Origin: an uncultured Clostridia bacterium
GTDB lineage: Bacteria; Bacillota; Clostridia; Lachnospirales; Anaerotignaceae
Reading direction: 5' to 3'
NCBI GenBank assembly: GCA_902477755.1
Contig: CABSIK010000001.1
Coordinates: 310,001 to 374,000, forward strand
Length of the DNA: 64,000 nucleotides
The notes under the pieces are model-generated. The model searched no databases, had not been told where the DNA came from, and was given only the letters and a program-made list of their open reading frames with translations. The first letter of the stretch is position 1. Each line of letters starts with the position of its first letter. The position numbers and the translations under genes are program-made. Positions 26,367 through 37,263 of this stretch are shown here, in pieces.

Positions 26367-26390
26367 AACTAGTGGCAATTGCCACTAGTT
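26367..26390. promoter_or_regulatory. Perfect 24-bp palindromic MarR operator
   Basis: The half-site AACTAGTGGCAA is followed directly by its exact reverse complement. It covers the expected transcription start of the transporter gene, an ideal position for repression by the divergent MarR protein. Confidence 0.8.
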
Positions 26391-26418
26391 TTTGGTTTAT
26401 AAAAGGAGTTGTATTTAT

Positions 26419-28098
26419 ATGGAAACCATTCAAAAAATCTGGAATAAAAAGTTTATTCTGCTTTTTATCACCAACCTCTTGGTGCTGGCAGCATTCTATG
26501 CTTCCATCCCCATCATTCCAGTGTATTGTCAGGAAATCGGCATCACTGGTTCTGGTATCGGCATCGTGCTGACTGCCACGTCTATTGCGACCATTCTATT
26601 TCGTCCCATTGCGGGCTATTTGCTGGATAACTTCAACCGTTATCGTGTTTATCTGCTGTTTCTGGCTATGTTCTGTCTGGCATTTCCAAGCTTCATCGCA
26701 TTCCCTATTTTTGGCGCGTTGATTGTAATCCGCCTTTATATGGGCGCTGTGTATTCCGTCTGTGGTTCTGCCACTATGACTCTTGCCAGTGATGTACTGC
26801 CTCCCACCAAAATTACAGAAGGCATCAGCAGATTTGCATTTACCATTTCCATTGGTATGGCTGTTGGCCCCTTTGTAGGCATTCAGGTGCAAAACAACCT
26901 GGACAGCAAAGCTTCTTTCATGACAGTATTTGCTATTTCCGTAATCGCTTTGATCTGCGTTTCCTGCTGCAGAATCAAATATCCCAAAGTACAGCGGAAA
27001 AAATTCTCCATTAAAGATTCCATCTATAATCCCGCATTGCCTTTCATGTTTAACATGACATTCCTTATGATCCCCTACGGGGCAGTAATCGCTTATTCTT
27101 CTATTTTGGCGCAGGAAAAGAATCTGATGTCTTTTCTTCCTTACTTCTATATCTGCCTTGTTATTGGCATGTTGTTGTCTAAAATTTCTACACAGAAAAT
27201 GATTGATGCAGGCAAACACCGTGTCCTTGTATATATCAGCCTGATCATTCTGGTAGTCACCATGACCAGTTATATTTTCTTGACAACAGGTGCACATTTG
27301 CTGATCGCAGGGTTTTTCTTCGGTATCGGCTATGGCATTTTGCAGCCACTTTTCCAATCCTTTGTAACCGGTACCACACCTGCGCCAAAACGGGGCGTTG
27401 CCAATGCTACTTACTTACTCTCCTACGACATTGGCATTGGCATCGGTTCCCTGCTTATGGGATGCATGCAGGAAAGCATCGGCTTACAGAAAGGCTTTGC
27501 GTTGACAGCAATCGCTTATGTTGTTGGCGGGATTATCTATATCGTTTATTCTGACCGGTATTATCGGAAACTGAGAAAAGCCGCTTCTGCTGAAGCACCT
27601 ACAAAAGAAGTCCATACATTGGCAGCATATATGAAAAAAGATGTATATGCGCTGCTGGAAGACGCAACTGTCTATGATGCCATTGCTTTCTTCTCCGAAA
27701 AAAACATCAGCGGCGCACCAATTCTTTCAAAAGCTGGTACTGCCATTGGATTTATCAGCGACGGTGATATCATGCGTTACATGAAAGAAGGAAAACTGGC
27801 CCCCCTAGCGACAGACAGTTCCACACTTTTTATGGAATATCTGTGGGATCCTGACGCGGAATTTCGTGAAAAAATCAATACCATCATGCATTTGAATATA
27901 TTGGAAATCGGCACTAAAAAAGCCATTACCATTGACGCAGATGCATCTATCCAAGATGTCTGCAAGCTGTTAGGAGAATCCGGTGTGAAAAAAGTGCCTG
28001 TTGTATCAGAAAACAAAGTAGTAGGAATCCTCCTGCGCTCAGCTATCATCAACTATCTGGAAAAACAATATCTGGAACAAGCAAAAGCCAAACATTAA
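26419..28098 (+). CDS. MFS transporter fused to tandem CBS domains
   Basis: A 559-residue fusion. Residues 1 to about 390 are a 12-segment major facilitator transporter of the drug-efflux kind, with ITGSGIGIVLTATSIATILFRPIAGYLLDNFNRYR carrying the loop 2-3 motif. From about 398 to the end are two CBS modules: AAYMKKDVYALLEDATVYDAIAFFSEKNISGAPIL...GFISDGDIMRY and KAITIDADASIQDVCKLLGESGVKKVPVVSENKVVGILLRSAI. CBS pairs bind adenine nucleotides, so transport may be gated by energy charge or a dinucleotide. ATG at 26419 has AAAGGAG. Controlled by the divergent MarR. Confidence 0.88.
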   Translation: METIQKIWNKKFILLFITNLLVLAAFYASIPIIPVYCQEIGITGSGIGIVLTATSIATILFRPIAGYLLDNFNRYRVYLLFLAMFCLAFPSFIAFPIFGALIVIRLYMGAVYSVCGSATMTLASDVLPPTKITEGISRFAFTISIGMAVGPFVGIQVQNNLDSKASFMTVFAISVIALICVSCCRIKYPKVQRKKFSIKDSIYNPALPFMFNMTFLMIPYGAVIAYSSILAQEKNLMSFLPYFYICLVIGMLLSKISTQKMIDAGKHRVLVYISLIILVVTMTSYIFLTTGAHLLIAGFFFGIGYGILQPLFQSFVTGTTPAPKRGVANATYLLSYDIGIGIGSLLMGCMQESIGLQKGFALTAIAYVVGGIIYIVYSDRYYRKLRKAASAEAPTKEVHTLAAYMKKDVYALLEDATVYDAIAFFSEKNISGAPILSKAGTAIGFISDGDIMRYMKEGKLAPLATDSSTLFMEYLWDPDAEFREKINTIMHLNILEIGTKKAITIDADASIQDVCKLLGESGVKKVPVVSENKVVGILLRSAIINYLEKQYLEQAKAKH

Positions 28099-28150
28099 GC
28101 TGAATAATACAGCACCAATGAATGAAAATAGAATGGATTCATCATTTTAT

Positions 28151-28185
28151 GGGAGAGAACAGAAAAGTTTTCTCCCTTTATTTTT
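28151..28185 (+). terminator. Terminator after the MFS-CBS gene
   Basis: GGGAGA with TCTCCC and an AA/TT extension form a stem, followed by TTTATTTTTG. It is about 50 nt past the stop codon. Confidence 0.6.
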
Positions 28186-28288
28186 GCAAACAAAAAAGAC
28201 TGCTAACATTATTCTCCCTTTATTTCTTAAAGGGAACTGCCATGGCTATCTTCAAAAGAAAACATTCTCATGTAATTCAGATAACAAG

Positions 28289-28330
28289 AAAAAAGCTGGA
28301 AACCCTTTTATTCAAGGATTCCAGCTTTCT
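28289..28330 (-). terminator. Terminator of the pantothenate operon
   Basis: On the minus strand AAAGCTGGAA pairs with TTCCAGCTTT and is followed by TTTTC. It is about 115 nt after the panC stop. Nothing else is seen in the 345-nt gap 28099-28443. Confidence 0.75.
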
Positions 28331-28443
28331 TTGTTTGCTTATGCAGATATGACCAACCGACCTTCTTTTTTTACATCAGAGGAGGTTGGTTTTTCTGAAT
28401 CAATGTGTTAGTGTATGTTTATGGCTTACATCAAGAGAGCCTC

Positions 28444-29289
28444 TTATGCTTCATAGATAAAATTATCAATCAGCCTTGTTTTGCCGATATAAACCGCCAT
28501 GGCAACCAATACAGTACCTTTGATCTCTGCAACAGGATGAATGGAAACAGCATCTACTGCCTGCACATAATCAATTTTTGCCAATGGTTCTTCTTCAATG
28601 AGCTGTTTCATTTTCTCAACAATAACGTCTGCATTTCTTTCACCCTTCTGAATCAATTCCTGTCCCAAGTACACTGCTTTGCTGAGTACAAGTGCAGCTT
28701 TTCTTTCTTCCGGATTCAGATAAGTGTTTCTGGAGCTTTTTGCCAAGCCATCTTCTTCTCTGACGATAGGGCATCCCACAATTTCGATATCGAAATTCAA
28801 GTCTCTCACCATACGCTTAATAATGGCAAGCTGCTGTGCATCTTTCTGACCAAAATAAGCTCTGTCAGGTGCAACAATATGGAACAGTTTGCTTACCACC
28901 GTGCAGACGCCTCTGAAGTGAATGGGTCTTGTTTTTCCGCACAGTTCCTCAGAAAGAGATTCCATGGTCACATAAGTATGGAAATCATCAAAATACATTT
29001 CTTCCGGTTCTGGATTGAAGATCAATGCAGCACCTGCATCCTCACAAAGAGCCGCATCTCTTTGAATATCTCTAGGGTATGTGGCAAGGTCTTCTCCAGG
29101 GCCAAACTGTGTAGGATTTACAAATACACTGACAACCACTTTATCGTTTTCCTTGCACGCCCTTTCAATAAGGCTTTTGTGGCCTTCATGCAAATAACCC
29201 ATGGTAGGCACCAGACCAACGGACATCCCCTGTTTTCTCCAGCTCTTTACTTCGTTTCTTACTTCAGAAATGGTTTTTACAATATTCAT
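28444..29289 (-). CDS. panC: Pantothenate synthetase (pantoate-beta-alanine ligase)
   Basis: A 281-residue PanC. The ATP-binding HIGH-like motif is in VPTMGYLHEGHKSLIERA (about 27-44), NPTQFGPGEDLATYPRD follows, and the KMSKS-like region is SSRNTYLNPEERKAA. It joins pantoate and beta-alanine at the expense of ATP (to AMP) in the cytosol. It is last in panG-panB-panC, 11 nt after panB. No panD (aspartate decarboxylase) is in the window, so beta-alanine must come from elsewhere. Confidence 0.95.
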   Translation of the reverse strand: MNIVKTISEVRNEVKSWRKQGMSVGLVPTMGYLHEGHKSLIERACKENDKVVVSVFVNPTQFGPGEDLATYPRDIQRDAALCEDAGAALIFNPEPEEMYFDDFHTYVTMESLSEELCGKTRPIHFRGVCTVVSKLFHIVAPDRAYFGQKDAQQLAIIKRMVRDLNFDIEIVGCPIVREEDGLAKSSRNTYLNPEERKAALVLSKAVYLGQELIQKGERNADVIVEKMKQLIEEEPLAKIDYVQAVDAVSIHPVAEIKGTVLVAMAVYIGKTRLIDNFIYEA

Positions 29290-29300
29290 TTTTCTTCTCC

Positions 29301-30131
29301 TTAATACAGCTTATTGATGACGTCTTCAGAAATGGCAAAGGTATGTTCAGGCGCAGGGAATGTGCCTTCCTGCACTTCCGCAATATAATCCTTGAACGCC
29401 TGCGTCATCATTTCTCCCACATTTGCGTATTTCTTTACAAATTTTGGTGTAAAATCAGAGAACAGACCCAACATATCCTGATATACCAGAATCTGACCGT
29501 CGCATCCTGCACCTGCACCAATACCAATGGTAGGAATGGAAATGGATTTAGAAATCAATTCCGCAAGTTTTGCAGGCACACATTCCAGCACCACCGCAAA
29601 AGCCCCCGCTTCTTCTACCGCTTTGGCATCTTCCAACAGTTTTTTCGCAGCTTCTTCACTTTTGCCCTGCACTTTGAAGCCGCCAAAAGCATTGATAGAC
29701 TGAGGTGTCAGACCAATATGCGCCATAACAGGGATAGAAGCGTTTGTGATAGCTTTGATCTGAGGGCATACACTTGCGCCGCCTTCCAATTTAACCGCCT
29801 GACATCTGCCCTCTTTCATAAGTCTGCCTGCATTGTAGACAGCTTCTTCAACAGATACCTGATACGACATAAAAGGCATATCCCCTACAACCAATGTGTT
29901 CTTCGCACCACGGCATACAGCTGCTGTGTGATGGATCATATCTTCCATGGTCACAGGAAGGGTGTCTTCATAGCCCAATACAACCATTCCCAGAGAATCT
30001 CCTACGAGAATGCCATTAATGCCTGCTTCATCCATCAGTTTTGCTGTGGAATAATCATAAGCAGTGAGCATGGAAATTTTTTCGCCTTTTGCTTTCTGTT
30101 CTCTAAATGTGGATACTGTGTTTTTCATCAT
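29301..30131 (-). CDS. panB: 3-methyl-2-oxobutanoate hydroxymethyltransferase
   Basis: A 276-residue ketopantoate hydroxymethyltransferase. Motifs: [52 protein letters not shown] near the N-terminus, VKLEGG, and [23 protein letters not shown]. It transfers a one-carbon unit from methylene-tetrahydrofolate to 2-oxoisovalerate. The ATG at 30131 has GGAGG 6 nt upstream and lies inside the end of the preceding gene (29-nt overlap), so translation is probably coupled. Confidence 0.95.
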   Translation of the reverse strand: MMKNTVSTFREQKAKGEKISMLTAYDYSTAKLMDEAGINGILVGDSLGMVVLGYEDTLPVTMEDMIHHTAAVCRGAKNTLVVGDMPFMSYQVSVEEAVYNAGRLMKEGRCQAVKLEGGASVCPQIKAITNASIPVMAHIGLTPQSINAFGGFKVQGKSEEAAKKLLEDAKAVEEAGAFAVVLECVPAKLAELISKSISIPTIGIGAGAGCDGQILVYQDMLGLFSDFTPKFVKKYANVGEMMTQAFKDYIAEVQEGTFPAPEHTFAISEDVINKLY

Positions 30132-30990
30132 CAATAACCTCCGCAACTTTTGCATAGTCCCTTTCCGGGTGTTTTTCTCCTGCTATCGCCAACAACTGTT
30201 CTGACAAAAGAAGATAGATTTTCATGAAATCTTCTCCCTCTTTTGCATCAGAAAGATTTTGAATAGATCGAATATGCTTTTCTATGGTAGAAACATCTGC
30301 CCGTTCCACAGGTCCTGTCAGGGCATCCACGGGACCTCTTTCCGCCACAGCCTGCGCATTCCCCAAAAACAAAGGGATTAACGCTTTTTGCGCATCATCT
30401 TCTTCAAAACCACAGTTTGCCAAAATACGAACACCCAAAGAATAAAGCCCTGTCACCAGATTGCTGACAACAACAGCGCCGCAGTGATACAGTGATTTAT
30501 TCTCACTGTCCATGACGATGACTTTGCAGCCAGCCTTCTGAAGCATATCTTTCATGTCCTGCAAATGATCCCCAGAACCTTCCAATGTAAAATACGCTTG
30601 CTCTAATTCTTTGTATGTATCATATTTGCTGCTTACAGCGTATAGCGGATGTACGGAATATATGGATGCACCAAGGTTTTCGCCATCAAAAAAAGCGGCT
30701 GATGAAATCGAGCCGCTGCAATGACAAATATTTTTATTTTTTATATCCAGATTTTTTATGCAATCCCAAACCATACAAATTTGTCCATCCGGTACTGTCA
30801 CAAAAATGGTGTCACTATCCTGCACTATGTCAGCAATGGTGCCATAAACTTTTGTTTCTGTAAAATCTGCTGCTGATTTGGCTGATTCTGGTGTTTTACT
30901 GTAATAACCCACCACATCTACATCGTGGGTCTTTAAAAATTTTCCCAAGGAAAACCCAACTTTCCCTGCGCCAATAAAACCAACTTTCAT
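30103..30990 (-). CDS. panG: DUF2520 Rossmann-fold reductase, probable PanG-type ketopantoate reductase
   Basis: A 295-residue protein. N-terminal dinucleotide-binding motif [18 protein letters not shown], then VTVPDGQI and [14 protein letters not shown]. The C-terminal half matches the DUF2520 domain ([45 protein letters not shown]). This family includes PanG, the ketopantoate reductase described in Francisella that replaces PanE. Location directly before panB and panC supports that role here. The ATG at 30990 is placed after GGAGAGGAG; an upstream extension is rejected. Function is inferred from family and context. Confidence 0.8.
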   Translation of the reverse strand: MKVGFIGAGKVGFSLGKFLKTHDVDVVGYYSKTPESAKSAADFTETKVYGTIADIVQDSDTIFVTVPDGQICMVWDCIKNLDIKNKNICHCSGSISSAAFFDGENLGASIYSVHPLYAVSSKYDTYKELEQAYFTLEGSGDHLQDMKDMLQKAGCKVIVMDSENKSLYHCGAVVVSNLVTGLYSLGVRILANCGFEEDDAQKALIPLFLGNAQAVAERGPVDALTGPVERADVSTIEKHIRSIQNLSDAKEGEDFMKIYLLLSEQLLAIAGEKHPERDYAKVAEVIDDEKHSIHI

Positions 30991-31430
30991 GCCCTTCACT
31001 CCTCTCCAGGTAGTGATGGCATAAAAAACCTGTGCTTTTCCGGTATCGCTTGCAATCAATACGATCCTGAATCTTCATAAAAAATAAAGTAATTGCGGTA
31101 CAGCTTCTTTCCGAATACCATCCGCCAATAATATAACATATCTGCACACATTTGTCCATCCAGAATTAGGAATCTTCACCATTTCTTCATGAAGAATTTA
31201 CTGAAAACCTTATATTTCCGCTGTTTTTCAGGATATATCTGTAATTTCCAAGAAAATTTTTACATACATTTTTGATAAAAACATATCAAATATTTCCATA
31301 TTGACGGCCTTGATAAAAATTCTCAATCTTTCAGGTTATTTCATATAAAAACGGCTAAAACATAATGCTTTAGCCGTTTTTATCATTTAATTTAATGCAT
31401 AACCCTACTCCAGATAGTCACCCCTCAAAA
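30991..31430. other. Intergenic region upstream of panG
   Basis: 440 nt, AT-rich, with no convincing coding frame. It presumably holds the pan promoter (not clearly identified) and, at its left in transcription of the PepSY gene, the terminator at 31347-31382. Confidence 0.5.
31347..31382. terminator. Bidirectional terminator after the PepSY gene
   Basis: AAAAACGGCTAAA pairs with TTTAGCCGTTTTT (one position slipping) around a short loop. It is about 50 nt past the PepSY stop. Confidence 0.85.
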
Positions 31431-32246
31431 TCAGCGGCGCAAAGGTTCTGCTTCCCAGCTTGTGATAGAACCACTATATCCATCAATGGTAAATTCATAT
31501 TCTGTGTCTGCATCATAGATTTTGCCTTCGTATTCCAGACGTCCGTCGTCGTAGTCTACTTCCCATTCATAAATATCATTCAGTGTGGCTCCTGAAACCT
31601 GTGCCAAAGCAATCTCTTTTGCCTTTTCCTCTGTAATGCTGCTACCGCTTTCTACAGATGTTGCTTTGGGTGCAAAATCTTCTGCATCATAGTCATAAGA
31701 AAGAATTTCTCCTGTCTGGGGATCGATTTCGTAATCGTATTCTTTAAAATCTGATGTGTAGAATTCAATTTCATATTTTTCTCTGCCATCATCCCGTTCC
31801 AGTTTACCTTTGATGAAAGTAACGCCATCCGCAGCCAATCCAGCGTGATTCAGAGCGATTTCCTTCGCTTCTTCCACTGTTATCTGCCCGTCAGAAGCAG
31901 CATTTGTGGTATTTGATGTTGTAGCTGTAGCAGCTGTATTTGCCGCTGCTGTATCATCCACTGCTTTTGTCTGATTCTCAATGATCTTACCGCTGATGGC
32001 ATCAATATCGTAATCGTATTCCTGACCGCCTACTGTAAAATCAATTTCATAATAGGAAATTCCATTTTTTTCTTCCAGTTCCGCTGTGGTAAACACTGCA
32101 TCGCTTTCGGCAATATCTGCTGCTGCCAGCGCAATGGCTTTCGCCGCATCCAAACCAAGATATTCCGCCTGCTTGCTTTGCTGTACACAGCCTGTCATCA
32201 TCCATGCTGCCGCTGCCATCAATGTCAATCTACCTAAATATTTCAT
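31431..32246 (-). CDS. PepSY-domain lipoprotein
   Basis: A 271-residue secreted lipoprotein. Signal peptide MKYLGRLTLMAAAAWMMTGC with a lipobox-like MTGC, so lipidation at Cys20 is expected. Three PepSY repeats follow, roughly 30-95, 120-190 and 200-268, each with a helix of the type EAKEIAL then an acidic beta-hairpin ending in YDYDIDAISGKI, YDYEIDPQTGEI or YEFTIDGYSGSI. A low-complexity Ala/Thr linker separates the first two. It lies after a two-component system and probably belongs to that operon; it may modulate the kinase or an extracellular protease. Confidence 0.85.
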   Translation of the reverse strand: MKYLGRLTLMAAAAWMMTGCVQQSKQAEYLGLDAAKAIALAAADIAESDAVFTTAELEEKNGISYYEIDFTVGGQEYDYDIDAISGKIIENQTKAVDDTAAANTAATATTSNTTNAASDGQITVEEAKEIALNHAGLAADGVTFIKGKLERDDGREKYEIEFYTSDFKEYDYEIDPQTGEILSYDYDAEDFAPKATSVESGSSITEEKAKEIALAQVSGATLNDIYEWEVDYDDGRLEYEGKIYDADTEYEFTIDGYSGSITSWEAEPLRR

Positions 32247-32352
32247 ATAAACGCCTCCCTTTTTGTTTCGGTTATGTTTTCTTTGTTGTATTTATCATAA
32301 CCTGCAAACATGAAAGAAACATGAAATTTGAAAAGAATTTTTAAATTTTTTC

Positions 32353-33699
32353 TCATTTTTGCGGCGCCGGCAAATGAAGTGTAAATGTACTGCCTTTTCC
32401 CAATGCACTTTCCAATTCCATATAGCCATGGTGCAGTTCAGCAATTTTTTGCACCATGGAAAGCCCCAGACCTGCGCCACGCTTTCCTGTACGAGAGGCA
32501 TCCACTTGGTAAAACCGCTTCCAGATTTTCTCCTGCTCCTCTTTGGCAATGCCAATGCCATCATCCTGCACATGGAACAAAACCTCATTTCCCTTTCGTT
32601 CCAATTTCATCCAGATTTGTCCATCAGACTTTCCATACTTCATGGCATTTTCTGCCAAATTCTGTACCAACCGCCCCATCAAAGACGCATCCAACTGCAA
32701 CACAATGGTATCATCCAGTTCAAAATGGAATCGTGTAAGGTCATATCCATTTTCTTCGCAGGTCTTATGAATCAAGCCAGCGAAATTCACAGGAGCAAAT
32801 TTTACAGATTCCGTTCCCTGATCCAGACGGGTAATACTGAGCAGCTGAGAAATCAGATCTGACATTTTCAACGCCTGCCGATAAATCATATCAATGGTTT
32901 CTGCACGTTCTTCCGGAGTTTCCTCATATTTTTTCGCATACTCACAGGCACTTTTGATGACAGAGGTTGGCGTTCTCAACTCATGGGAAGCATCGGCAGT
33001 AAACTGCTGTTCCGCTTCAAAGGATTTTTCCAGCCTTTCAAACATTTTGTCAAAAGTCGTTGCCAATCTGGTAAATTCGTTGTTCCCCTCAGGTATTTCC
33101 ATTCTTGCAGACAAGTCAGAAGCTTCGCTGATGGTATCTGCCGTCTGTATCATCTGTTCCAGAGGCCGGAAAGCACGTTTTGCAATCAAATAGCCACCAA
33201 TGGTTGCCAGCAAAATAAAAATAGGCATGGCTGCGGCAGAACTCATCATCAGATTTCGGATCATCATCGTATCTTCAGACACTTCCATGACCCCTCTTAC
33301 CCAAACACCATTATCCCAACCAAAAGGACACCACAGGTCGAATACATAGAACCGATTTTCTCCATCGGAAACCATACGCGTCAAGCCATTTTCAAAGGGT
33401 TCTGAAACAGTGAAAGAAGCTGGGATCTGTCCTGCCAGCAGAGATTCTTTCGGGCTATAGATTACAGAATATACGCCGTTTTGGTAAAACTGAAATTCAT
33501 CACCCAACTGCAGTTTCCCATCTGCCACATCCACCTCTTCTAAATTACTGCGTACCACCTGTGATACGTTATTCATAGCCGTCTGTGTCGTGACCGCATT
33601 GCTGACAAACCAAAGAAAACCAATAAGCATCACACCCATAACAGTCATAAGTATAAAATACCAAATGGTGATTTTCAGTTTTATGGAAATGTGTTTCAT
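32353..33699 (-). CDS. Sensor histidine kinase (HAMP, HisKA, HATPase)
   Basis: A 448-residue membrane kinase. Membrane segments near 10-32 and 155-177 flank an extracellular sensor. HAMP follows (KRAFRPLEQMIQTADTISEASDLSARM). Phosphoacceptor motif FTADASHELRTPTSVIKS, N box QNLAENAMKYGKSDG, and G boxes DDGIGIAKEEQEKIWKRFYQVDASRTGKRGAGLGLSMV. It overlaps the upstream response-regulator gene by 4 nt (ATGA), so the pair is coupled. Signal unknown; the co-transcribed PepSY lipoprotein suggests an envelope cue. Confidence 0.93.
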   Translation of the reverse strand: MKHISIKLKITIWYFILMTVMGVMLIGFLWFVSNAVTTQTAMNNVSQVVRSNLEEVDVADGKLQLGDEFQFYQNGVYSVIYSPKESLLAGQIPASFTVSEPFENGLTRMVSDGENRFYVFDLWCPFGWDNGVWVRGVMEVSEDTMMIRNLMMSSAAAMPIFILLATIGGYLIAKRAFRPLEQMIQTADTISEASDLSARMEIPEGNNEFTRLATTFDKMFERLEKSFEAEQQFTADASHELRTPTSVIKSACEYAKKYEETPEERAETIDMIYRQALKMSDLISQLLSITRLDQGTESVKFAPVNFAGLIHKTCEENGYDLTRFHFELDDTIVLQLDASLMGRLVQNLAENAMKYGKSDGQIWMKLERKGNEVLFHVQDDGIGIAKEEQEKIWKRFYQVDASRTGKRGAGLGLSMVQKIAELHHGYMELESALGKGSTFTLHLPAPQK

Positions 33700-34385
33700 G
33701 ATTTCCCCCCTTGTTCCTCCTCACGCAGCACCCAACCAACGCCGCGGATGGTATGAATGAGTTTTGTATCATAACCATCATCAATTTTCTTACGGAGTTT
33801 ACTCATATACACATCCACATTATTGGAATTACCGGAATACTCATAATTCCAGATGCGGTCTTCAATCTGCTCTCTGGATACTACATTGCCTTTGTTACGC
33901 AAAAGATATTCCAGAATAGAAAATTCCTTTGGCAGCAAAGTAATTTCTTTGCCATCTCTCGTAACCATGTGACTTTTCACATCCATAGTCAGATTGCCTG
34001 CCGTAAAACAGTTATTTCTATTTCCTGCATGTTTTCGTGTCATAGCCCGAATTCTTGCCAGAAGCTCATCAAAATCAAAAGGTTTGATGAGATAATCATC
34101 TGCCCCTAAGTCCAGCCCTTTGACTCTGTCAGCGATACTGTCTTTTGCAGTCAAAAACAGCACCGGAATGTCTTTTCCCTTATCACGCAATTCCTGTATC
34201 AGGGTGTAACCATCTTTTTTCGGCATCATCACATCCAGTACCACAGCGTCGTATTCCGCACCCATGAGGTGCAGCCATGCTTCTTCTCCATCAAAACAGC
34301 CATCTACACTGTATCCTTCCCGTTTCAATGTCTTAACTAAGAGTCGGTTCATATCCATTTCGTCTTCTACAACCAATATGCGCAT
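33696..34385 (-). CDS. OmpR/PhoB family response regulator
   Basis: A 229-residue regulator. Receiver domain 1-115 with acidic pocket VVEDEMD, phosphoacceptor Asp51 in AVVLDVMMPKKDGY, and Lys in LIKPFDFDELLAR. The C-terminal winged helix (about 130-225) includes LLPKEFSILEYLLRNKGNVVSREQI and NNVDVYMSKLRKKI. First gene of the RR-kinase-PepSY operon. Its DNA target cannot be assigned. Confidence 0.93.
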   Translation of the reverse strand: MRILVVEDEMDMNRLLVKTLKREGYSVDGCFDGEEAWLHLMGAEYDAVVLDVMMPKKDGYTLIQELRDKGKDIPVLFLTAKDSIADRVKGLDLGADDYLIKPFDFDELLARIRAMTRKHAGNRNNCFTAGNLTMDVKSHMVTRDGKEITLLPKEFSILEYLLRNKGNVVSREQIEDRIWNYEYSGNSNNVDVYMSKLRKKIDDGYDTKLIHTIRGVGWVLREEEQGGKS

Positions 34386-34470
34386 ACAATCCTCTCCTCA
34401 CAATCTGTACTAATTCCATTATGGGCTTTGTTTTCCATTCCGTCAAATTTATTTTTTATATTCAAAAAAC

Positions 34471-34503
34471 AAAAAGACAGAACCCATTTGGCTCTGCCTT
34501 TTT
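34471..34503 (-). terminator. Terminator of the ATP synthase operon
   Basis: On the minus strand GGCAGAGCC pairs with GGTTCTGTC (two G-U), followed by TTTTTG. It lies about 28 nt past the atpC stop. Confidence 0.75.
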
Positions 34504-34530
34504 ATTCCATAGGATGATTTTATCAAATAA

Positions 34531-34938
34531 TCACATAAATTTCTTCTCTTTGATCTTCAAACGTGTCATGGCTCTTGCCATCGCCATCTGCCCACGATAA
34601 TATTCCTTTCGGCTTGTTTGCAGGGCAATACGTTCTTCTGCACGTTCTTTTGCTTCCTGTGCACGTTTTGCATCTACGTCCTCTGGTCTTTCGGCACTGT
34701 CTACGACCATTGTGACTGTATTGCCTACCACACGGGCAAACCCCCGTCCCACAGCAACATAATACCATTTACCATCCATTTTATAACGAAGGATACCAAT
34801 GGCAATACCAATTACCATAGAAACATGGTTCGCAAGAACGCCATATTCCCCGTCGCTGGTGGGGACTACCAAACTTTCACAAGGCCCTTCATAGAATAGA
34901 CCGCTGCTGGAGGAAATCTTCAACTGAAACTGTGTCAT
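34531..34938 (-). CDS. atpC: ATP synthase F1 epsilon subunit
   Basis: A 135-residue epsilon subunit. The N-terminal beta-sandwich reads FQLKISSSSGLFYEGPCESLVVPTSDGEYGVLANHVSMVIGIAIGILRYK. The C-terminal helical hairpin (about 88-135) contains RPEDVDAKRAQEAKERAEERIA. It is part of the rotor stalk and can inhibit ATP hydrolysis. Last gene of the operon, 12 nt after atpD and directly before a terminator. Confidence 0.95.
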   Translation of the reverse strand: MTQFQLKISSSSGLFYEGPCESLVVPTSDGEYGVLANHVSMVIGIAIGILRYKMDGKWYYVAVGRGFARVVGNTVTMVVDSAERPEDVDAKRAQEAKERAEERIALQTSRKEYYRGQMAMARAMTRLKIKEKKFM

Positions 34939-34950
34939 ATTGCCGCCCCC

Positions 34951-36363
<1,413 letters not shown>

Positions 36364-37263
36364 TTACAGCTGCTTCTTTTTCTGGGCTTTCGCACCAGCA
36401 ATGACTTCCGTAATTTCCTGTGTAATACTGCCCTGCCGCAAGCGGTTGTACTGCAGCTGTAATTGCTGTAACATTTCCTTTCCGTTTTTGGTAGCGCCAT
36501 CCATGGCTACCATACGGTCATTCAGTTCGGCGCAGTAACTTTCTGTCAGCGCACTGAAAATAATGCCCTGCATGGTGATAGGTGCCAGCTGGTTGAATAC
36601 TGAAGCTGCATCCGGGAAAAATTCTTCCGGCACTTCTGGTTCATCCCCTTCCGGCAGCCCCATATCCTTATGATGAAACTGTTCACGAGAAAGAGGCAGC
36701 AGCTTCATCATCACGGGTTCCGATTGCAGGCCATTTTTCATACGAGTGAAAATGATATATACTTCCTGCACTAGATCTTTTCTTACTTCATCCAGCAGGT
36801 CTACGGTAATCTGCCTTGCCCGCTGCAAAGTAGGCTTTTGAGAAGAATACAAAAAATCTTCTTCAAAGGGAATCCGTTTGTGCAGAAAATAATGGCGTCC
36901 CACCTGCCCAATGACAAAGAAACGGGCATCAGGATGGGCACGAAATTCCTGTTCTGCTTTCTTTTCCACGTTCAAATTGTACGCACCGGCGAGCCCTTTA
37001 TCTGCCGTAATGACAATATATGCCCGTTTCCCAGCAAAATCAGGTCCATCTACAGGTTCCAAAAAGCGATGCTCCATTTCTGGTATATGATGCAAAATAT
37101 CGCCAATGCTTCGGCGAATGGTATGAAAGTAATCATACACCTGCTCCATGTTTTTTCTTGCTTTTCGCAATTTGGATGAGGAGATCAGATACATTGCATT
37201 TGTGATCTTCATGGTGTCTGAAATACTTTTCATACGATCCTGAATTTCTTTACTGCTTGCCAT
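36364..37263 (-). CDS. atpG: ATP synthase F1 gamma subunit
   Basis: A 299-residue central stalk subunit. The N-terminal helix reads SKEIQDRMKSISDTMKITNAMYLISSSKLRKARKNM and the C-terminal one FSALTESYCAELNDRMVAMDGATKNGKEMLQQLQLQYNRLRQGSITQEITEVIAGA, the family's two coiled-coil ends. ITADKGLAGAYN marks the middle domain. Its start overlaps the atpA stop by 14 nt. Length is normal. Confidence 0.95.
   Translation of the reverse strand: MASSKEIQDRMKSISDTMKITNAMYLISSSKLRKARKNMEQVYDYFHTIRRSIGDILHHIPEMEHRFLEPVDGPDFAGKRAYIVITADKGLAGAYNLNVEKKAEQEFRAHPDARFFVIGQVGRHYFLHKRIPFEEDFLYSSQKPTLQRARQITVDLLDEVRKDLVQEVYIIFTRMKNGLQSEPVMMKLLPLSREQFHHKDMGLPEGDEPEVPEEFFPDAASVFNQLAPITMQGIIFSALTESYCAELNDRMVAMDGATKNGKEMLQQLQLQYNRLRQGSITQEITEVIAGAKAQKKKQL

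Noticed and set aside
28122..28411. Small plus-strand frames after the MFS-CBS gene
   Set aside because: They run across two terminator hairpins and have no plausible product.
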